From contig JBAIZL010000002.1 of NCBI GenBank assembly GCA_036971475.1, positions 17,414,067 to 17,478,066 of the forward strand: a stretch of DNA of 64,000 bases. The letters run 5' to 3'. The notes below the pieces were generated by a model. The model made no database searches. It was not told the origin of the DNA and saw nothing but the letters and a program-made list of their open reading frames with translations. Made by a program: the position numbers and the translations under genes. This stretch comes from Prosapia bicincta (Eukaryota; Arthropoda; Insecta; Hemiptera; Cercopidae). This document shows, one piece after another, positions 58,701-61,523 of this stretch (position 1 is the first letter of the stretch; the number at the start of each line of letters is the position of its first letter).

Positions 58701-61046
58701 AGACCAATCTTGACTACACCATTTATAATGCCCACAGTTGCTGGAATTCCTCCCTGGAAAGCAATTTTTATAATATCATTCATTTATAATACAGTAATAC
58801 TAATTACTGATCATATTTTTCATATCTGGTTTTAAGGGAAATGTAAACTCAGTCTGAGTTGACAATGGGATACATCTCTTGAAATAACCGTCATCAATAA
58901 TTAAAAAAAAGTAAGGGCTTCTATAGGCAAGTGTAACTTATCAATATATGTCCAAGGGTTTTAGTGTAAACATAGTAGCTTCAAGTGAAGAATAAATAGA
59001 TAGTATTAAAATATTTTTATAAATCCTAAAAAATGTAAGTCTACAATCTAGAAATAAGATATAAAAATATTATTTGACATTTATAAACTCTCACAGTAAT
59101 AGTAATTTTAGGTAATTTTTAACAATATAAGTCATCTTTAGGTAATTTTTATCTGAAACCCAGTGTATTGATTTCATTTTTTAGTAACAGAATTCTTTTA
59201 TGTTTTTAAGAAACTATCAAAATTACTAATGGAATATAAATAAATATTTTTACTACCTATAACAATTTACTGTTTCTTTATACTAAAATTCTTTTCTCTC
59301 TAATATTTTTTATTGATTCTATAAAGTTTTCAATAAGTTTAATGAAATGGAACGTCAGTATATTTGTGATTCATAATGAAATAACAGCTACACACACACA
59401 TACCCACACACACACACACACACTATAACAGTTCCAAAATGTGAAAAGCTATGAAATTTTTTTTTTAATTTTGAATAATTTTAAAAAATAATTTAAAATG
59501 TTTTCTCTTAAATTAAAACCCCAAAGTAAAGTCATTTTGAAAGAGACGCAATGTAATTTCCCAATAATAAAAGCCGTGTTTAATATGTTAAATGGCAATT
59601 TTCACATAGAAAAACCATCGACATTTCATTGTGATCAGTGGAAGAAATCTGACAGAATTGAAGATATAAAAAAATCGTTAAATCGTACCAAAAGAAAGTT
59701 AGAGGAATTGAAGTGAAAACAAATCATTTGTTCATAAAGAAGAAGGGAGTGGAAATATGGAACACCCGCTGTTATAAGAAGTGCATAGTAAAAGATATCA
59801 AAAGCTACTATCTGAAGTGATGCTAAGGCTAGAGCAGTCTGAAAACAACACTTAAGAAGGTAAGATGTCAGGTTCAGAATTGTTTTTAAACTGTGAGTGA
59901 TAAATAGACAATGAGAAGCTAAAGGCTAGTAGTGATGTCGAAATGTAGAATTAGAGATTTCCCGGAATAAGTTTTAGGGGAATCCCACCCCCTTAAAACT
60001 AAACATTTAACGTTTGTGTTCAAAGTGCTTTCTGTTTTCCAAAATTTAAAACAATATGTTTCGCGCATTGTTACATGAATGCTAAATTATAAAAATAAGT
60101 TTAAACACAAAATAAAATGTAAGTAGGCATAAAGTGGTTCTGTAACGCCAAAATAAATATCAAGAACAGTTAAATCAAATTTAAAAGTTTAATAAAATTT
60201 TTGCAAAGTAAACTTTATAAATTTATCAGAGAAAAATTAGGCGAGAATAAAGAACTTTAAACAACAGACTTTTATAAATGTATATAGAAATAATCTAATT
60301 AAAACACAAAGATCAAGACAAAGAAGATATCCAGTGCTGCCAAACCAAAAAGTGAGTGAGAGGGAGATTCTACTCCGGACCAAAGACAAACCGGATCTAG
60401 AACCCAAACGACGAACCGAGGGCTGATTGAAGGAGAGGATTCCCGTAGAAGTGAACTGGCAAAACAAGTTAGCACTGACTTTGGTTGTCAATGGCACAAA
60501 TCTCCTGAAACAGCGGTCCTCAACAATCTTAAAAGTAAGTGCTACTATTGGCAAGTTTAATATACCATTTTATGTAAAACTGCTTTTAGTTTAACGTATA
60601 ATTATTTAAGGGATGAGAGAGATTAGAAGGGTGTGGAATGTATAACACTGCAGGAGGGATAAAAATGTCTTGACCAATTGAAATTATTATTATATTTAAT
60701 AAGTGATCAGTCATATTATTACTCTTCTAACATTATTTTCACCTTTTCAAGGTAATACTATGTATTTGACTTAAACATTACATTTCATTATTTTATAAAA
60801 GCTTCTTTCATCAGCTTCCCTAAGTGAAATAAACAATTCATGTTACATTTAAAAAATAAAACTTACATATTGCCGCACAATATCTTCTACTTGTACTGCT
60901 GTATCGTAATTATAAGGGTAAGGCATTCCATGTGTAATAATTGCACTTTCCAGAGCTACAACTGGCATGTTCTCCTTGATAGCCTGAGTTATTTCATCAC
61001 TTATTTTAAAACGACTAACAACTGTATGAAGTCTTCTTAGCATCAT
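15581..61046 (-). CDS. Bifunctional pseudouridine-5'-phosphate glycosidase / pfkB-family kinase, host gene in 12 recognised exons (3' end missing)
   Basis: Twelve exons read in order on the minus strand. Exons 1-7 give an IndA/YeiN-type pseudouridine-5'-phosphate glycosidase, with [51 protein letters not shown] and [15 protein letters not shown]. Exons 8-12 give the start of a pfkB sugar kinase, with [27 protein letters not shown] and GVGDMDIH. Known family roles: the kinase phosphorylates pseudouridine and the glycosidase splits the phosphate into uracil and ribose-5-phosphate; the fusion is known in animals and fungi. The kinase C-terminus (expected GAGD motif) is not seen to the left, so the gene is incomplete here. 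The Arg-rich N-terminus ([14 protein letters not shown]) could be a mitochondrial presequence (inference). Introns of up to about 16 kb are full of transposons. All junctions are phase-consistent except 6/7. Identification is by motif recognition only. Confidence 0.9.
15687..16754. other. Intron 11 region with repeat G (inverted copy)
   Basis: AT-rich intron. About 15827-15985 is an inverted copy of repeat G (ATTCATCCACTCAAGTTCAA). Nothing else was recognised up to the family A palindrome at 16755. Confidence 0.5.
16755..17125. repeat. Family A palindrome (antisense copy then sense copy)
   Basis: Two near-complete family A repeats in inverted orientation meet near 16923. The sense half contains the hammerhead-like segment at about 16962-17007, slightly altered in the core (UGGACAA). 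Confidence 0.8.
17204..17350 (+). repeat. Short inverted-repeat element with hammerhead-like motif, family F
   Basis: About 25-bp inverted ends (ATTTCAAAAACAAG and CTTGTTTTTGAAAT) enclose the motif at 17258-17304. TA tracts lie on both sides. Confidence 0.6.
17258..17304 (+). ncRNA. Hammerhead-like ribozyme candidate, family F
   Basis: Classical-type core CUGAAGA at 17261-17267 (N7 = A), linker U, stem II GCUG/CGGC (17269-17272 with 17285-17288), GAA 17289-17291, palindrome AAGCUU 17292-17297, then U17298. Stem I is weak (UUC with GAA). Confidence 0.4.
17376..17941. repeat. (TA)n tracts and two antisense family A copies in intron 11
   Basis: TA tracts at 17457-17553 and 17778-17911 separate a truncated (17376-17457) and a fuller (17545-17745) antisense family A copy. 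The tract ends about 30 bases from the exon 11 donor. Confidence 0.8.
17942..18070 (-). CDS. Exon 11: pfkB kinase
   Basis: Encodes 43 residues: [20 protein letters not shown], then [20 protein letters not shown] and PEH. TA.Y.A..D.DGE...G.GDMD is the typical pseudouridine-kinase block. The acceptor is GATTACAG and the donor CAT|GTAATA. A (TA)n tract starts about 30 bases beyond the donor in the next intron. Confidence 0.9.
18190..18985 (+). mobile_element. Family D Penelope-like element remnant (GIY-YIG part only)
   Basis: An antisense terminal motif (18237-18275, TCCCATTGTCAACTCAG) and a sense one (18895-18935, GAGUUGAGAA..CACAUC..GAAACAGCCGUC) bracket 650 bp whose middle reads like the tail of a GIY-YIG ORF ([21 protein letters not shown] in the + strand at about 18690-18770). 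The paralogue at 31550-32170 is more complete. Internally deleted and non-functional. Confidence 0.6.
18986..20730. other. Intron 10 stretch, nothing recognised
   Basis: AT-rich sequence with a short TA tract near 19400. Small open frames have no recognisable content. Confidence 0.4.
21028..21102 (-). pseudogene. Exon-like cassette of unknown gene (copy 1)
   Basis: A 75-nt open stretch with a good acceptor (TTTAG|G) and donor (GAG|GTATGT), phase 2 at both ends, encoding [20 protein letters not shown] then LDGV. It lies between host exons 10 and 11, which join perfectly without it in phase 0, so it cannot be a constitutive exon there. It recurs at 46935-47008. It might be a displaced later exon of the kinase (inference, weak). 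Confidence 0.45.
21131..21696 (-). mobile_element. Deleted mariner element with TA duplication
   Basis: Inverted ends CAGGGCTATCATAAAAGAAT and, reversed, CAGGCTTATCATAAAAGAAT, flanked by TA. The minus strand still reads a transposase piece with [16 protein letters not shown] and [16 protein letters not shown] (catalytic region of mariner-type DDE enzymes), broken by a stop. The N-terminal part is lost. Copy in the duplicated block: 47037-47592. Confidence 0.85.
21753..23009 (+). mobile_element. LINE fragment, 3' portion
   Basis: Related to the LINE at 3693-7545. It reads the RT thumb ([17 protein letters not shown]), a deleted connection, RNase H pieces ([37 protein letters not shown]), the C-terminal knuckle [17 protein letters not shown] and [12 protein letters not shown], ending GGCTAGTAAGTAAG. 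Frameshifts and stops separate the pieces. It lies in intron 10. Confidence 0.88.
23254..23415 (-). CDS. Exon 10: pfkB kinase, substrate-binding part
   Basis: Encodes 54 residues: [40 protein letters not shown], then [14 protein letters not shown]. GGVARNxAxAxxxLG and SAVGDDxFG are pfkB family signature regions. The acceptor is TTTGCAG and the donor GTT|GTAAGT, phase 0. Confidence 0.92.
23590..23646 (-). CDS. Exon 9: start of the pfkB kinase domain
   Basis: A 57-nt exon encoding [19 protein letters not shown]. The VxGGSxxD strand is the first conserved element of pfkB kinases. The acceptor is TTGTAG and the donor AAG|GTAAGA; both ends are phase 0. Confidence 0.88.
23723..23780. mobile_element. 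Pogo-type terminal end, partner not found
   Basis: TA followed by CAGTAGAACCTCAATATAAC, typical of pogo/Tigger ends. No convincing opposite end was found in the intron. Confidence 0.4.
23870..24292 (+). repeat. Dispersed repeat G (long copy)
   Basis: Matches 37180-37600 in inverted orientation (shared ATCATATGTTATCACTTATT and GTTCTACC segments) and the shorter copies at about 10755, 15827 and 42885. It ends GGGAGAGTGTGAACTAA. No ORF; origin unresolved. Confidence 0.6.
24293..25080. other. Intron 8, nothing recognised
   Basis: AT-rich intronic sequence without recognisable features. Confidence 0.4.
25119..25185 (-). CDS. Exon 8 of the glycosidase/kinase gene (inter-domain linker)
   Basis: A 67-nt exon completing Met from exon 7 (AT|G), then [20 protein letters not shown] and SP. 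It links the glycosidase end to the kinase start. The acceptor is TTTCTAG|G and the donor CCT|GTAAGT, phase 0. Confidence 0.82.
25541..26270. mobile_element. Degraded pogo/Tigger-like element (left end visible)
   Basis: Starts CAGTAGAGTCTCGAAATTCC, close to the end of the element at 41260-41876. The following sequence is compatible with a decayed transposase, but no reading frame survives and the right end was not located. Confidence 0.4.
26350..27037. mobile_element. Non-autonomous hAT-like element
   Basis: The ends TAGGGATGGGCC and (reversed) TAGGGATCGGC are inverted hAT-type termini. Internal subterminal repeats GATTCT/AGAATC are abundant. I could not find a clean 8-bp duplication. It ends 28 bp from the donor side of exon 7. 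Confidence 0.65.
27065..27136 (-). CDS. Exon 7 of the glycosidase/kinase gene
   Basis: A 72-nt exon encoding [20 protein letters not shown] and then HKI. NIxLVxNNAxxxxxIA is the end of the glycosidase domain. The donor AT|GTAAGT is strong. The acceptor AACTAAG|AAC leaves one base before the first full codon, which requires a phase-2 exon 6. It lies just left of, and outside, a hAT-like element ending at 27037. Confidence 0.82.
27560..27840. repeat. Family E Penelope-type ends, inverted pair
   Basis: A left copy (antisense, hammerhead-like segment near 27600-27645) and a right copy (sense, 27730-27767) with shared flanks (CCAATACCACA / GTGATATTGG) form an inverted repeat of about 280 bp. Confidence 0.6.
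27730..27767 (+). ncRNA. Hammerhead-like ribozyme candidate, family E
   Basis: Stem I CCU/AGG, classical core CUGAUGA at 27733-27739, then a weak stem II (AUGA..UCAU or GA..UC), GAA 27753-27755, palindrome AUGUACAU 27756-27763, then A27764. Stem II is the weakest part. Confidence 0.4.
28165..28460. mobile_element. Mariner-type end fragment
   Basis: TACGAGGTCTGTTCAAAAAA with CGGACT a few bases later resembles mariner termini. The rest is too decayed to read and no opposite end was identified. Confidence 0.4.
28903..28946 (-). ncRNA. Hammerhead-like ribozyme candidate, family C, tandem copy 1
   Basis: Minus strand, sense to the Penelope ORF: stem I GACA/UGUC, core CUGAUGA, linker A, partly mispaired stem II (GAU..AUC outer pairs), GAA, palindrome AACGUU, C. 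Tandem copy 2 lies at 29274-29317. Confidence 0.5.
29274..29317 (-). ncRNA. Hammerhead-like ribozyme candidate, family C, tandem copy 2
   Basis: Same sequence as 28903-28946, exactly 371 bp away. Two sense ribozymes in tandem could release a 371-nt RNA (inference). Confidence 0.5.
29516..30790 (-). pseudogene. Penelope-type RT and GIY-YIG endonuclease, several frameshifts
   Basis: Pieces in order: [20 protein letters not shown] (about 30715-30660), [14 protein letters not shown] (about 30530), the catalytic [15 protein letters not shown] (about 30285-30240), [10 protein letters not shown] (about 30130), and a GIY-YIG domain [20 protein letters not shown] (about 29690-29610) followed by R..EH. 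The GIY-YIG motif (GVY..FYIG) is preserved, unlike in the family A element. Frames change at least three times, so no intact protein is made. Confidence 0.88.
30979..31022 (+). ncRNA. Hammerhead-like ribozyme candidate, family C, inverted copy (best-paired)
   Basis: Stem I GACA (30979-30982) with UGUC (31019-31022); core CUGAUGA 30983-30989; linker A30990; stem II GAUCGC/GUGAUC (30991-30996 with 31003-31008, one G-U pair, loop CACAUA); GAA 31009-31011; palindrome AACGUU 31012-31017; C31018. It matches the hammerhead consensus except for the extra A before stem II. Confidence 0.55.
31550..32170 (+). mobile_element. Family D Penelope-like element, GIY-YIG part with terminal repeats
   Basis: Opens with an inverted, internally deleted terminal motif (GTTGAGGACAGCCGTTTTG, then TCCCATTGTCAATTCA). 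The + strand then reads [29 protein letters not shown] (a GIY-YIG domain with intact GIY and YIG) and, in another frame, [13 protein letters not shown] and [21 protein letters not shown] sense terminal motif follows at 32080-32119. The RT is absent and the GIY-YIG frame is broken near 31755. Confidence 0.8.
32080..32119 (+). ncRNA. Hammerhead-like ribozyme candidate, family D
   Basis: Stem I GAG/CUC; core UUGACAA 32083-32089; linker A; stem II GGGG/UCCC (32091-32094 with 32101-32104, loop CACAUC); AAA in place of GAA; palindrome ACGGCCGU 32108-32115; C32116. Other copies: 18895-18935, 18237-18275 (antisense, GAA present), 58856-58896, and decayed about 60485-60530. Confidence 0.45.
32894..33025 (-). 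CDS. Exon 6 of the glycosidase/kinase gene (3' boundary uncertain)
   Basis: Begins in phase with exon 5, giving His split C|AT, then [38 protein letters not shown] and ISLNT. KG+..TPF.L..+..LT.G.SL is the family's C-terminal signature. The acceptor is a long T tract plus CAG. The only nearby GT (CACTA|GTATCC) would leave phase 1, which does not fit exon 7; see the finding on this junction. Confidence 0.8.
33414..34387. mobile_element. Non-autonomous hAT element
   Basis: Ends TAGAGATGGTCAAT and, reversed, TAGGGGTGGTCAAT. Flanking octamers ATTCTTGA and AATCCTGA agree at 6 of 8 positions, as expected for an aged hAT target duplication. Many internal GTGAC/GTCAC motifs. No transposase. Confidence 0.78.
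34395..34550. repeat. Family B repeats, inverted pair (best copy)
   Basis: An antisense piece (about 34395-34436) meets a sense copy (34437-34550) that ends ..CATTAGTAATATATTAACT. Confidence 0.75.
34437..34478 (+). ncRNA. Hammerhead-like ribozyme candidate, family B (best copy)
   Basis: Stem I GUGAU (34437-34441) with AUCAC (34474-34478); core UUGACAA 34442-34448; linker U34449; stem II GGUCA/UGACC (34450-34454 with 34457-34461, tight 2-nt loop, or 4 bp with a 4-nt loop); GAA 34462-34464; palindrome AGGCGCCU 34465-34472; C34473. Confidence 0.5.
34705..35945. mobile_element. Possible solo LTR or TGTAACA-bounded repeat
   Basis: A 1241-bp AT-rich stretch starting TGTAACA and ending TGTTACA, next to a TA tract on the left and ATATA on the right. 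These 7-bp inverted termini suit a solo LTR. The target duplication cannot be judged because of the TA context, and no internal region is present. Confidence 0.35.
36011..36215 (-). CDS. Exon 5 of the glycosidase/kinase gene
   Basis: A 205-nt exon encoding [20 protein letters not shown], then [14 protein letters not shown] and [18 protein letters not shown]. These match the family's ETxGV, PAFx, SG and NPIPE regions; here the last is VPVPE. The acceptor is TTGTAAAG and the donor AAAC|GTAAGT, ending in phase 1. Confidence 0.9.
36492..37045. mobile_element. Inverted-repeat element of about 550 bp (MITE or paired Penelope-type ends)
   Basis: About 100-bp inverted ends (TGTTAGGAATATTTGTATAT on the left, its complement on the right). 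The inner parts of each end carry CCGAAACATGTCAACAAA (minus strand, near 36560-36580) and CCAAAACGTGTCAACAAA (plus, near 36965-36985), resembling the GAA-palindrome-C segment of the ribozyme candidates. No ORF. Confidence 0.6.
37180..37600 (-). repeat. Dispersed repeat G (long inverted copy)
   Basis: Reverse-complement counterpart of 23870-24292. It includes TTAGTTTACACTCTCC and CTCAAGTTCAAATACATTTT. Confidence 0.6.
38086..38969 (+). mobile_element. Non-autonomous pogo/Tigger-type element with a transposase remnant
   Basis: An 884-bp element flanked by TA. Ends are CAGTATAACCTCTCTAATTC and, reversed, CAGTAGAACCTCTCTAATTC. The centre (about 38440-38600) reads [31 protein letters not shown]: the CENP-B/HTH_Tnp_Tc5 domain of a Tigger transposase. 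The DDE part is deleted. Confidence 0.88.
39102..39244 (-). CDS. Exon 4 of the glycosidase/kinase gene
   Basis: A 143-nt exon beginning with the second and third bases of Gly: [20 protein letters not shown], then [22 protein letters not shown]. This is the most diagnostic part of the glycosidase (GGIGGVHRG and DTFDISADL). The acceptor is TTATCAG and the donor TTG|GTAATA, phase 0. Confidence 0.92.
39839..41022 (-). pseudogene. Mariner-type transposon with broken transposase
   Basis: The minus strand reads the transposase from about 40985 with several stops: [12 protein letters not shown], then an intact stretch [20 protein letters not shown] ... [28 protein letters not shown], then [12 protein letters not shown] and [12 protein letters not shown]. 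The usual DEAHF reads DAHF, losing the Glu. The QQDGA region keeps the second Asp. End sequences AGGGTGATTC and (reversed) AGGGTATTTC are weakly inverted. It lies in intron 3. Confidence 0.85.
41260..41876. mobile_element. Pogo-type MITE
   Basis: 617 bp flanked by TA. Ends are CAGTAAAATCTCGAAAATCC and, reversed, CAGTAGAGTCTCGGTAATTC. No transposase content. Related to the end at 25541. Confidence 0.8.
42191..42266 (-). CDS. Exon 3 of the glycosidase/kinase gene
   Basis: A 76-nt exon encoding [19 protein letters not shown] and then IKLFVTG, the conserved ATTVSATM..AGI.VFVTG block of the glycosidase. The acceptor is TTACAG|CT and the donor is ACAG|GTAATT. It ends with one nucleotide of a split Gly codon that exon 4 completes. 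Confidence 0.9.
42790..43066 (+). mobile_element. Possible tRNA-derived SINE joined to repeat G
   Basis: The head contains AGTTTGAATCT (42849-42859), 8 of 11 matches to the pol III B box, with a GGCATGCTAGACTTCGGA region upstream that could be a decayed tRNA anticodon arm. The body from about 42885 is repeat G. The other G copies show no tRNA-like head, so the link may be accidental. Confidence 0.35.
43148..46637 (+). mobile_element. Degraded LINE copy, 5' end present, 3' end cut
   Basis: Begins GGGGGTGATGTTGATCGCC, like the intact LINE. It reads pieces of endonuclease, then RT ([49 protein letters not shown]; the YADD box is destroyed), thumb ([12 protein letters not shown]), RNase H ([36 protein letters not shown]) and the C-terminal knuckle. 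Many stops and shifts. At 46637 the LINE sequence stops at CTATACTGG and continues with the duplicated block. Confidence 0.9.
46935..47008 (-). pseudogene. Exon-like cassette (copy 2, one base lost)
   Basis: Second copy of the cassette at 21028-21102, inside the duplicated block. It has lost the G next to the acceptor, leaving 74 nt, so splicing would shift the frame. It sits between host exons 2 and 3, which also join directly. Confidence 0.45.
47037..47592 (-). mobile_element. Deleted mariner element (second copy)
   Basis: Same element as 21131-21696 with the same TA flanks. It was carried along in the duplicated block rather than independently inserted. Confidence 0.8.
48302..49128 (+). 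repeat. Left LTR of the BEL/Pao element
   Basis: TG...CA boundaries (TGTTCGAG .. ATTAAACA). AATAAA at about 48744 may be the polyadenylation signal. The sequence is the same as the right LTR except for G/A near 48396. Confidence 0.93.
49130..49147 (+). promoter_or_regulatory. Primer-binding site
   Basis: TGGTCCTCCGGGCCGGAT directly after the left LTR. Its complement ends in CCA and resembles a tRNA T-arm/acceptor end; the tRNA identity (perhaps Tyr) is not certain. Confidence 0.7.
49549..51489 (+). CDS. gag: BEL/Pao Gag (646 aa) with two zinc-knuckle modules, ending in UGA
   Basis: ATG 49549 lies in a good context (TTAAAATGG). The N-terminal coiled-coil-like region (about 1-100) precedes the DUF1759-type capsid ([33 protein letters not shown]). 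Two modules follow, each with three Cys/His knuckles: about residues 405-475 ([39 protein letters not shown]) and about 570-645 ([39 protein letters not shown]). Flanking sequence is duplicated too (LPIM.APR...FR.R.PPL). It ends at TGA 51487-51489, followed at once by CTAG, with pol in the same frame. Function: virion-like particle assembly and RNA binding. Confidence 0.95.
   Translation: MEINTEYYLSKLRDIVGELEQVKNVLNDKEIPEGLAREIRRIQSNFIETYEILEKTFASQVADLAENAFKIKKQFQDTYLPMLAKYPNIIKTEVKLTSQVNPGTSSPHLPNLTMPSFSGNSNEWIDFITMFDSMVHCNSNINAIQKFQYLKSALKGDALAIVTGLTISEHNYDIAYQALRNRYANPRRLADHYFQIIKDFKPIKNASQSELNRFLTAHSNAVCALKAVQLDDLADFLLFQMSVGNLDAQTRLNFETRLGTNQMPTYRLLNDFVTEQARAMELLNQPSAATAVNSGLGQQPRVMVSALNDSNISGAPNLNIDHVEANLEAEHSPTVQPSTSYVSTATSQMLPRTYAPRPVMQSPIRPSAGGRQGNVLPIMNAPRLSVFRHRLPPLHMAQANISTTHTGMCYYCGSNHNVFNCQSFLELTVSERKSAIGKLRRCFNCLGSHFQSKCKSMKQCKQCGESHHTLLHDNSPAQQRLFSPRHTRSTARPNLLGHSPRFQSVASNDNSHQNKDAQGTIQSKRAAPVTMQPVNQPLQPNLLPIMSAPRTSTFRNRSPPLNLNQSNMPTTRVGKCYYCGESHCIINCQRFISLTIAERINAISKLQRCYNCLGSHYQAQCQSRHRCRQCSQAHHTLLHNDAPPQQ
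51490..55719 (+). CDS. pol: BEL/Pao Pol: protease, reverse transcriptase, RNase H, integrase
   Basis: The frame is open from the codon after the gag TGA; no ATG lies near its start (the first open codons are CTA GCC). Domains: aspartic protease ([10 protein letters not shown], about 51646); RT ([20 protein letters not shown]; catalytic [10 protein letters not shown] about 52855); RNase H ([12 protein letters not shown] about 53377; [11 protein letters not shown] about 53600); integrase with a HHCC-type zinc region (about 54350-54480) and a D,D,E core (VGVDFAGPF about 54565, YSDNGTNF about 54766, [12 protein letters not shown] about 54912); and the C-terminal DUF5641-like region ([25 protein letters not shown]). 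It runs about 27 codons into the right LTR. No disabling mutation was seen. Expression is probably by stop-codon readthrough as a Gag-Pol fusion. Confidence 0.95.
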   Translation, partial: LAAPQRLRPTASHPIDTKAQPRSLSCNITSSLALLGTAQVIIQDQFGRPLPFRALIDPGSQISVITKHASTLLNLPARKSNLSLIGVAAKTTRIHEYVTLLIFSRHDPGVMLTAEAAVLPRITDPLPSTALAPCIRAQYQHLPLADPQFDTPSGVDIILGADIFTQILVNGPCNIIHGQPSALNTRLGWVIMGPIPYSMPQQPRVFITTLKSIDDNIRRFWEVEEVAPANHLSPEDQLCEELFATTTDRNATGRYIVALPFKPEAISLKSNRNTVLASYHASERRLSRQPEVAIQYHQFMAEYIALGHMYPALKASDYLIPHHCVFKTTSSTTKLRVVFNASSPDCHANTLNQQMLSGPKLQKDLANLIISFRLYTYAVCTDIKMMYRQILVRPEDRSYQHILYRSSPQSPLIEYELATVTYGLTPSAYLALRTLEQLVKDEGTRYPTASEAILHQTYVDDVVAGADTPEAAKTLIQELIDIFARAGLELRKWSSNEPSLLATLPSSHLENPLLFQDESAAIKILGLQWNPSSDSFSYQTQTFTLVPTKRTILSYVARTFDPLGFLTPITFWIKAFLKRLWLEKLDWDQPLPTPLLDQWDSFLVHFACLSDIQIPRHVGTRSASHRIVGFCDGSEAGYAASIYLRSELNGSVNVSLLKAKSKVAPVKLLTIPRLELCGAVLLAKLYKSIQPALDFIPIANTLFFTDSEIVLHWVQTPPHQLKTFVANRITEIVSITSMDHWFHVSTLDNPADVASRGCLPDQLATHPLWWHGPPWLIHCPTTWNLSRPKGTNPDQTETKVEAKVNCTAVQEPNRLMEIIEQHSSLTTLHHVFAYVLRFIDHCRNKSLAIGHHHNTRYKAKAASVKPTLRPLSVQELDNAKAVCVKLVQTSVFSEALQKLQTGKRVNDHLRSLTPFIDAHGLLRVGGRLDHSSLSYDSKHPLLLPKRHHYVDLICDHYHKLALHAGPRTTQALINSEFWVIALRSLLRQRIHACIRCFRMQTKPRQPMMAPLPSSRVTPSPPFYRVGVDFAGPFDTKANHLRTSKLLKAYLCLFVCMTTKAVHLELVTDLSTDAFLAALHRFTARRGLPSEIYSDNGTNFTGAANRLNDVYKFLDRSSSLIERKLADQRISWHFNPPAAPHFGGLWEAAVKSAKLLLRRTVGNTTLTAEELSTLFIRIEAILNSRPIFEVSPDPSEGASFLTPGHFLIGRPLLSLPEECYTEPPLKSRWSMLQQMSNRFWKFWSTQYLHTQIQRHKWNKDSTPLRENQLVFITGEHSSPLHWPMGRIISLHPGQDHVSRVATIQTAHGQLRRPVNKLVGFPHHPWFSPLLYSLFLRRSCPCCFFWLSSFSLPLSSSAPSGPGALWFFAPHPPGGLKTFVLVGGMFELALEVSICFDLPNSCTVTYWSHDL
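55637..56463 (+). repeat. Right LTR of the BEL/Pao element
   Basis: 827 bp, same boundaries as the left LTR, followed by CCTAGC. The purine-rich TTTTGGTGGGCGG just upstream is the likely polypurine tract. Confidence 0.93.
56464..57150 (+). mobile_element. LINE fragment, 3' part, continuing after the BEL insertion
   Basis: Continues the LINE interrupted at 48301. It reads [54 protein letters not shown] and [15 protein letters not shown], ending AGCTAGTAAGTAAG, the true 3' end. It is almost identical to 46027-46637 but keeps the CACGATACGATGG segment lost there. Confidence 0.9.
57151..58606. other. Intron 2 stretch, nothing recognised
   Basis: AT-rich intronic sequence without ORFs or recognisable repeats. 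Confidence 0.45.
58607..58753 (-). CDS. Exon 2 of the glycosidase/kinase gene
   Basis: Encodes 49 residues, beginning [18 protein letters not shown] and ending [11 protein letters not shown], both family signatures. The acceptor is TTTCCAG|GG. Of two possible donors, AAG|GTAAAT keeps phase 0 and joins correctly to exon 3 (TSK followed by LLSGGTTVS). The intron to exon 3 is about 16 kb and contains the BEL element, LINE copies and the duplicated block. Confidence 0.88.
58845..58945 (+). repeat. Family D Penelope-type terminal fragment
   Basis: GAG-UUGACAA-U-GGGA..UCUU-GAA-AUAACCGU-C at 58856-58896: a degraded copy of the family D motif, 90 bp upstream of exon 2. Confidence 0.6.
58946..60866. 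other. Intron 1, mostly unrecognised
   Basis: AT-rich, with a CA-rich microsatellite at 59390-59424 and a decayed family D end near 60485-60530 (CACAAATCTCCTGAAACAGC). Short open frames (for example 59498-59716) have no recognisable domain. Confidence 0.45.
60867..61046 (-). CDS. Exon 1 of the glycosidase/kinase gene
   Basis: Encodes 60 residues from ATG at 61046. It carries the glycosidase N-terminus ([19 protein letters not shown], then [11 protein letters not shown]), where the Glu of LES is typical of the family. It ends at a strong donor (AT|GTAAGT) in phase 0. A TTTCCTAG acceptor-like sequence lies directly before the ATG, so a 5' untranslated exon may exist upstream (inference). The N-terminus is basic and could be a mitochondrial leader. 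Confidence 0.9.
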
Positions 61047-61523
61047 CTAGGAAATATTGAGATATTATTAGTAAGATATTAACTAGAAACAAATACCATA
61101 ATAAAACTAGTCCAAATGGTATTTTTAGGCAAGCATAATTTAACTTGCTATTTAAAGTTATCCATTCTTGATGGAAATTGTGAATATTATTTGATTTTAA
61201 CTTTAACTTGAGATACCAGGTTTAAACTTCAATATAAATTAATATGTAAATAACTGTCTACAGAAGTTTTTACATTTTGTGCATATGAGTTTCAAAAGAT
61301 GTGCCCCATTCTTAATTCAGACAGTAATTTAGTTATCAGTTGTGTGGTAAAGTGCAAATAGAGAATGAGGCATACCTGAAATAGCCAACCTCATTTAAAC
61401 AAAAAATAAATTTTCCTTAAATTTTATTTTTAAAGAAATTACTGACGCAACTGTATTAACTTAATCGGTAAAAATATAGTCAACGTCGTTGGATTAAAAC
61501 TTTTTTTTATTTTTAAATTACTC
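61047..61523. other. Upstream flank of the host gene
   Basis: AT-rich sequence immediately upstream of exon 1. Apart from the possible splice acceptor at the ATG, no promoter element can be identified with confidence. A faint degraded family D Penelope end may lie near 61290-61340. Confidence 0.4.

Noticed and set aside
59498..59716. 72-codon plus-strand ORF in intron 1
   Set aside because: No recognisable domain, low-complexity Lys-rich content, AT-rich background; not supported as a gene.
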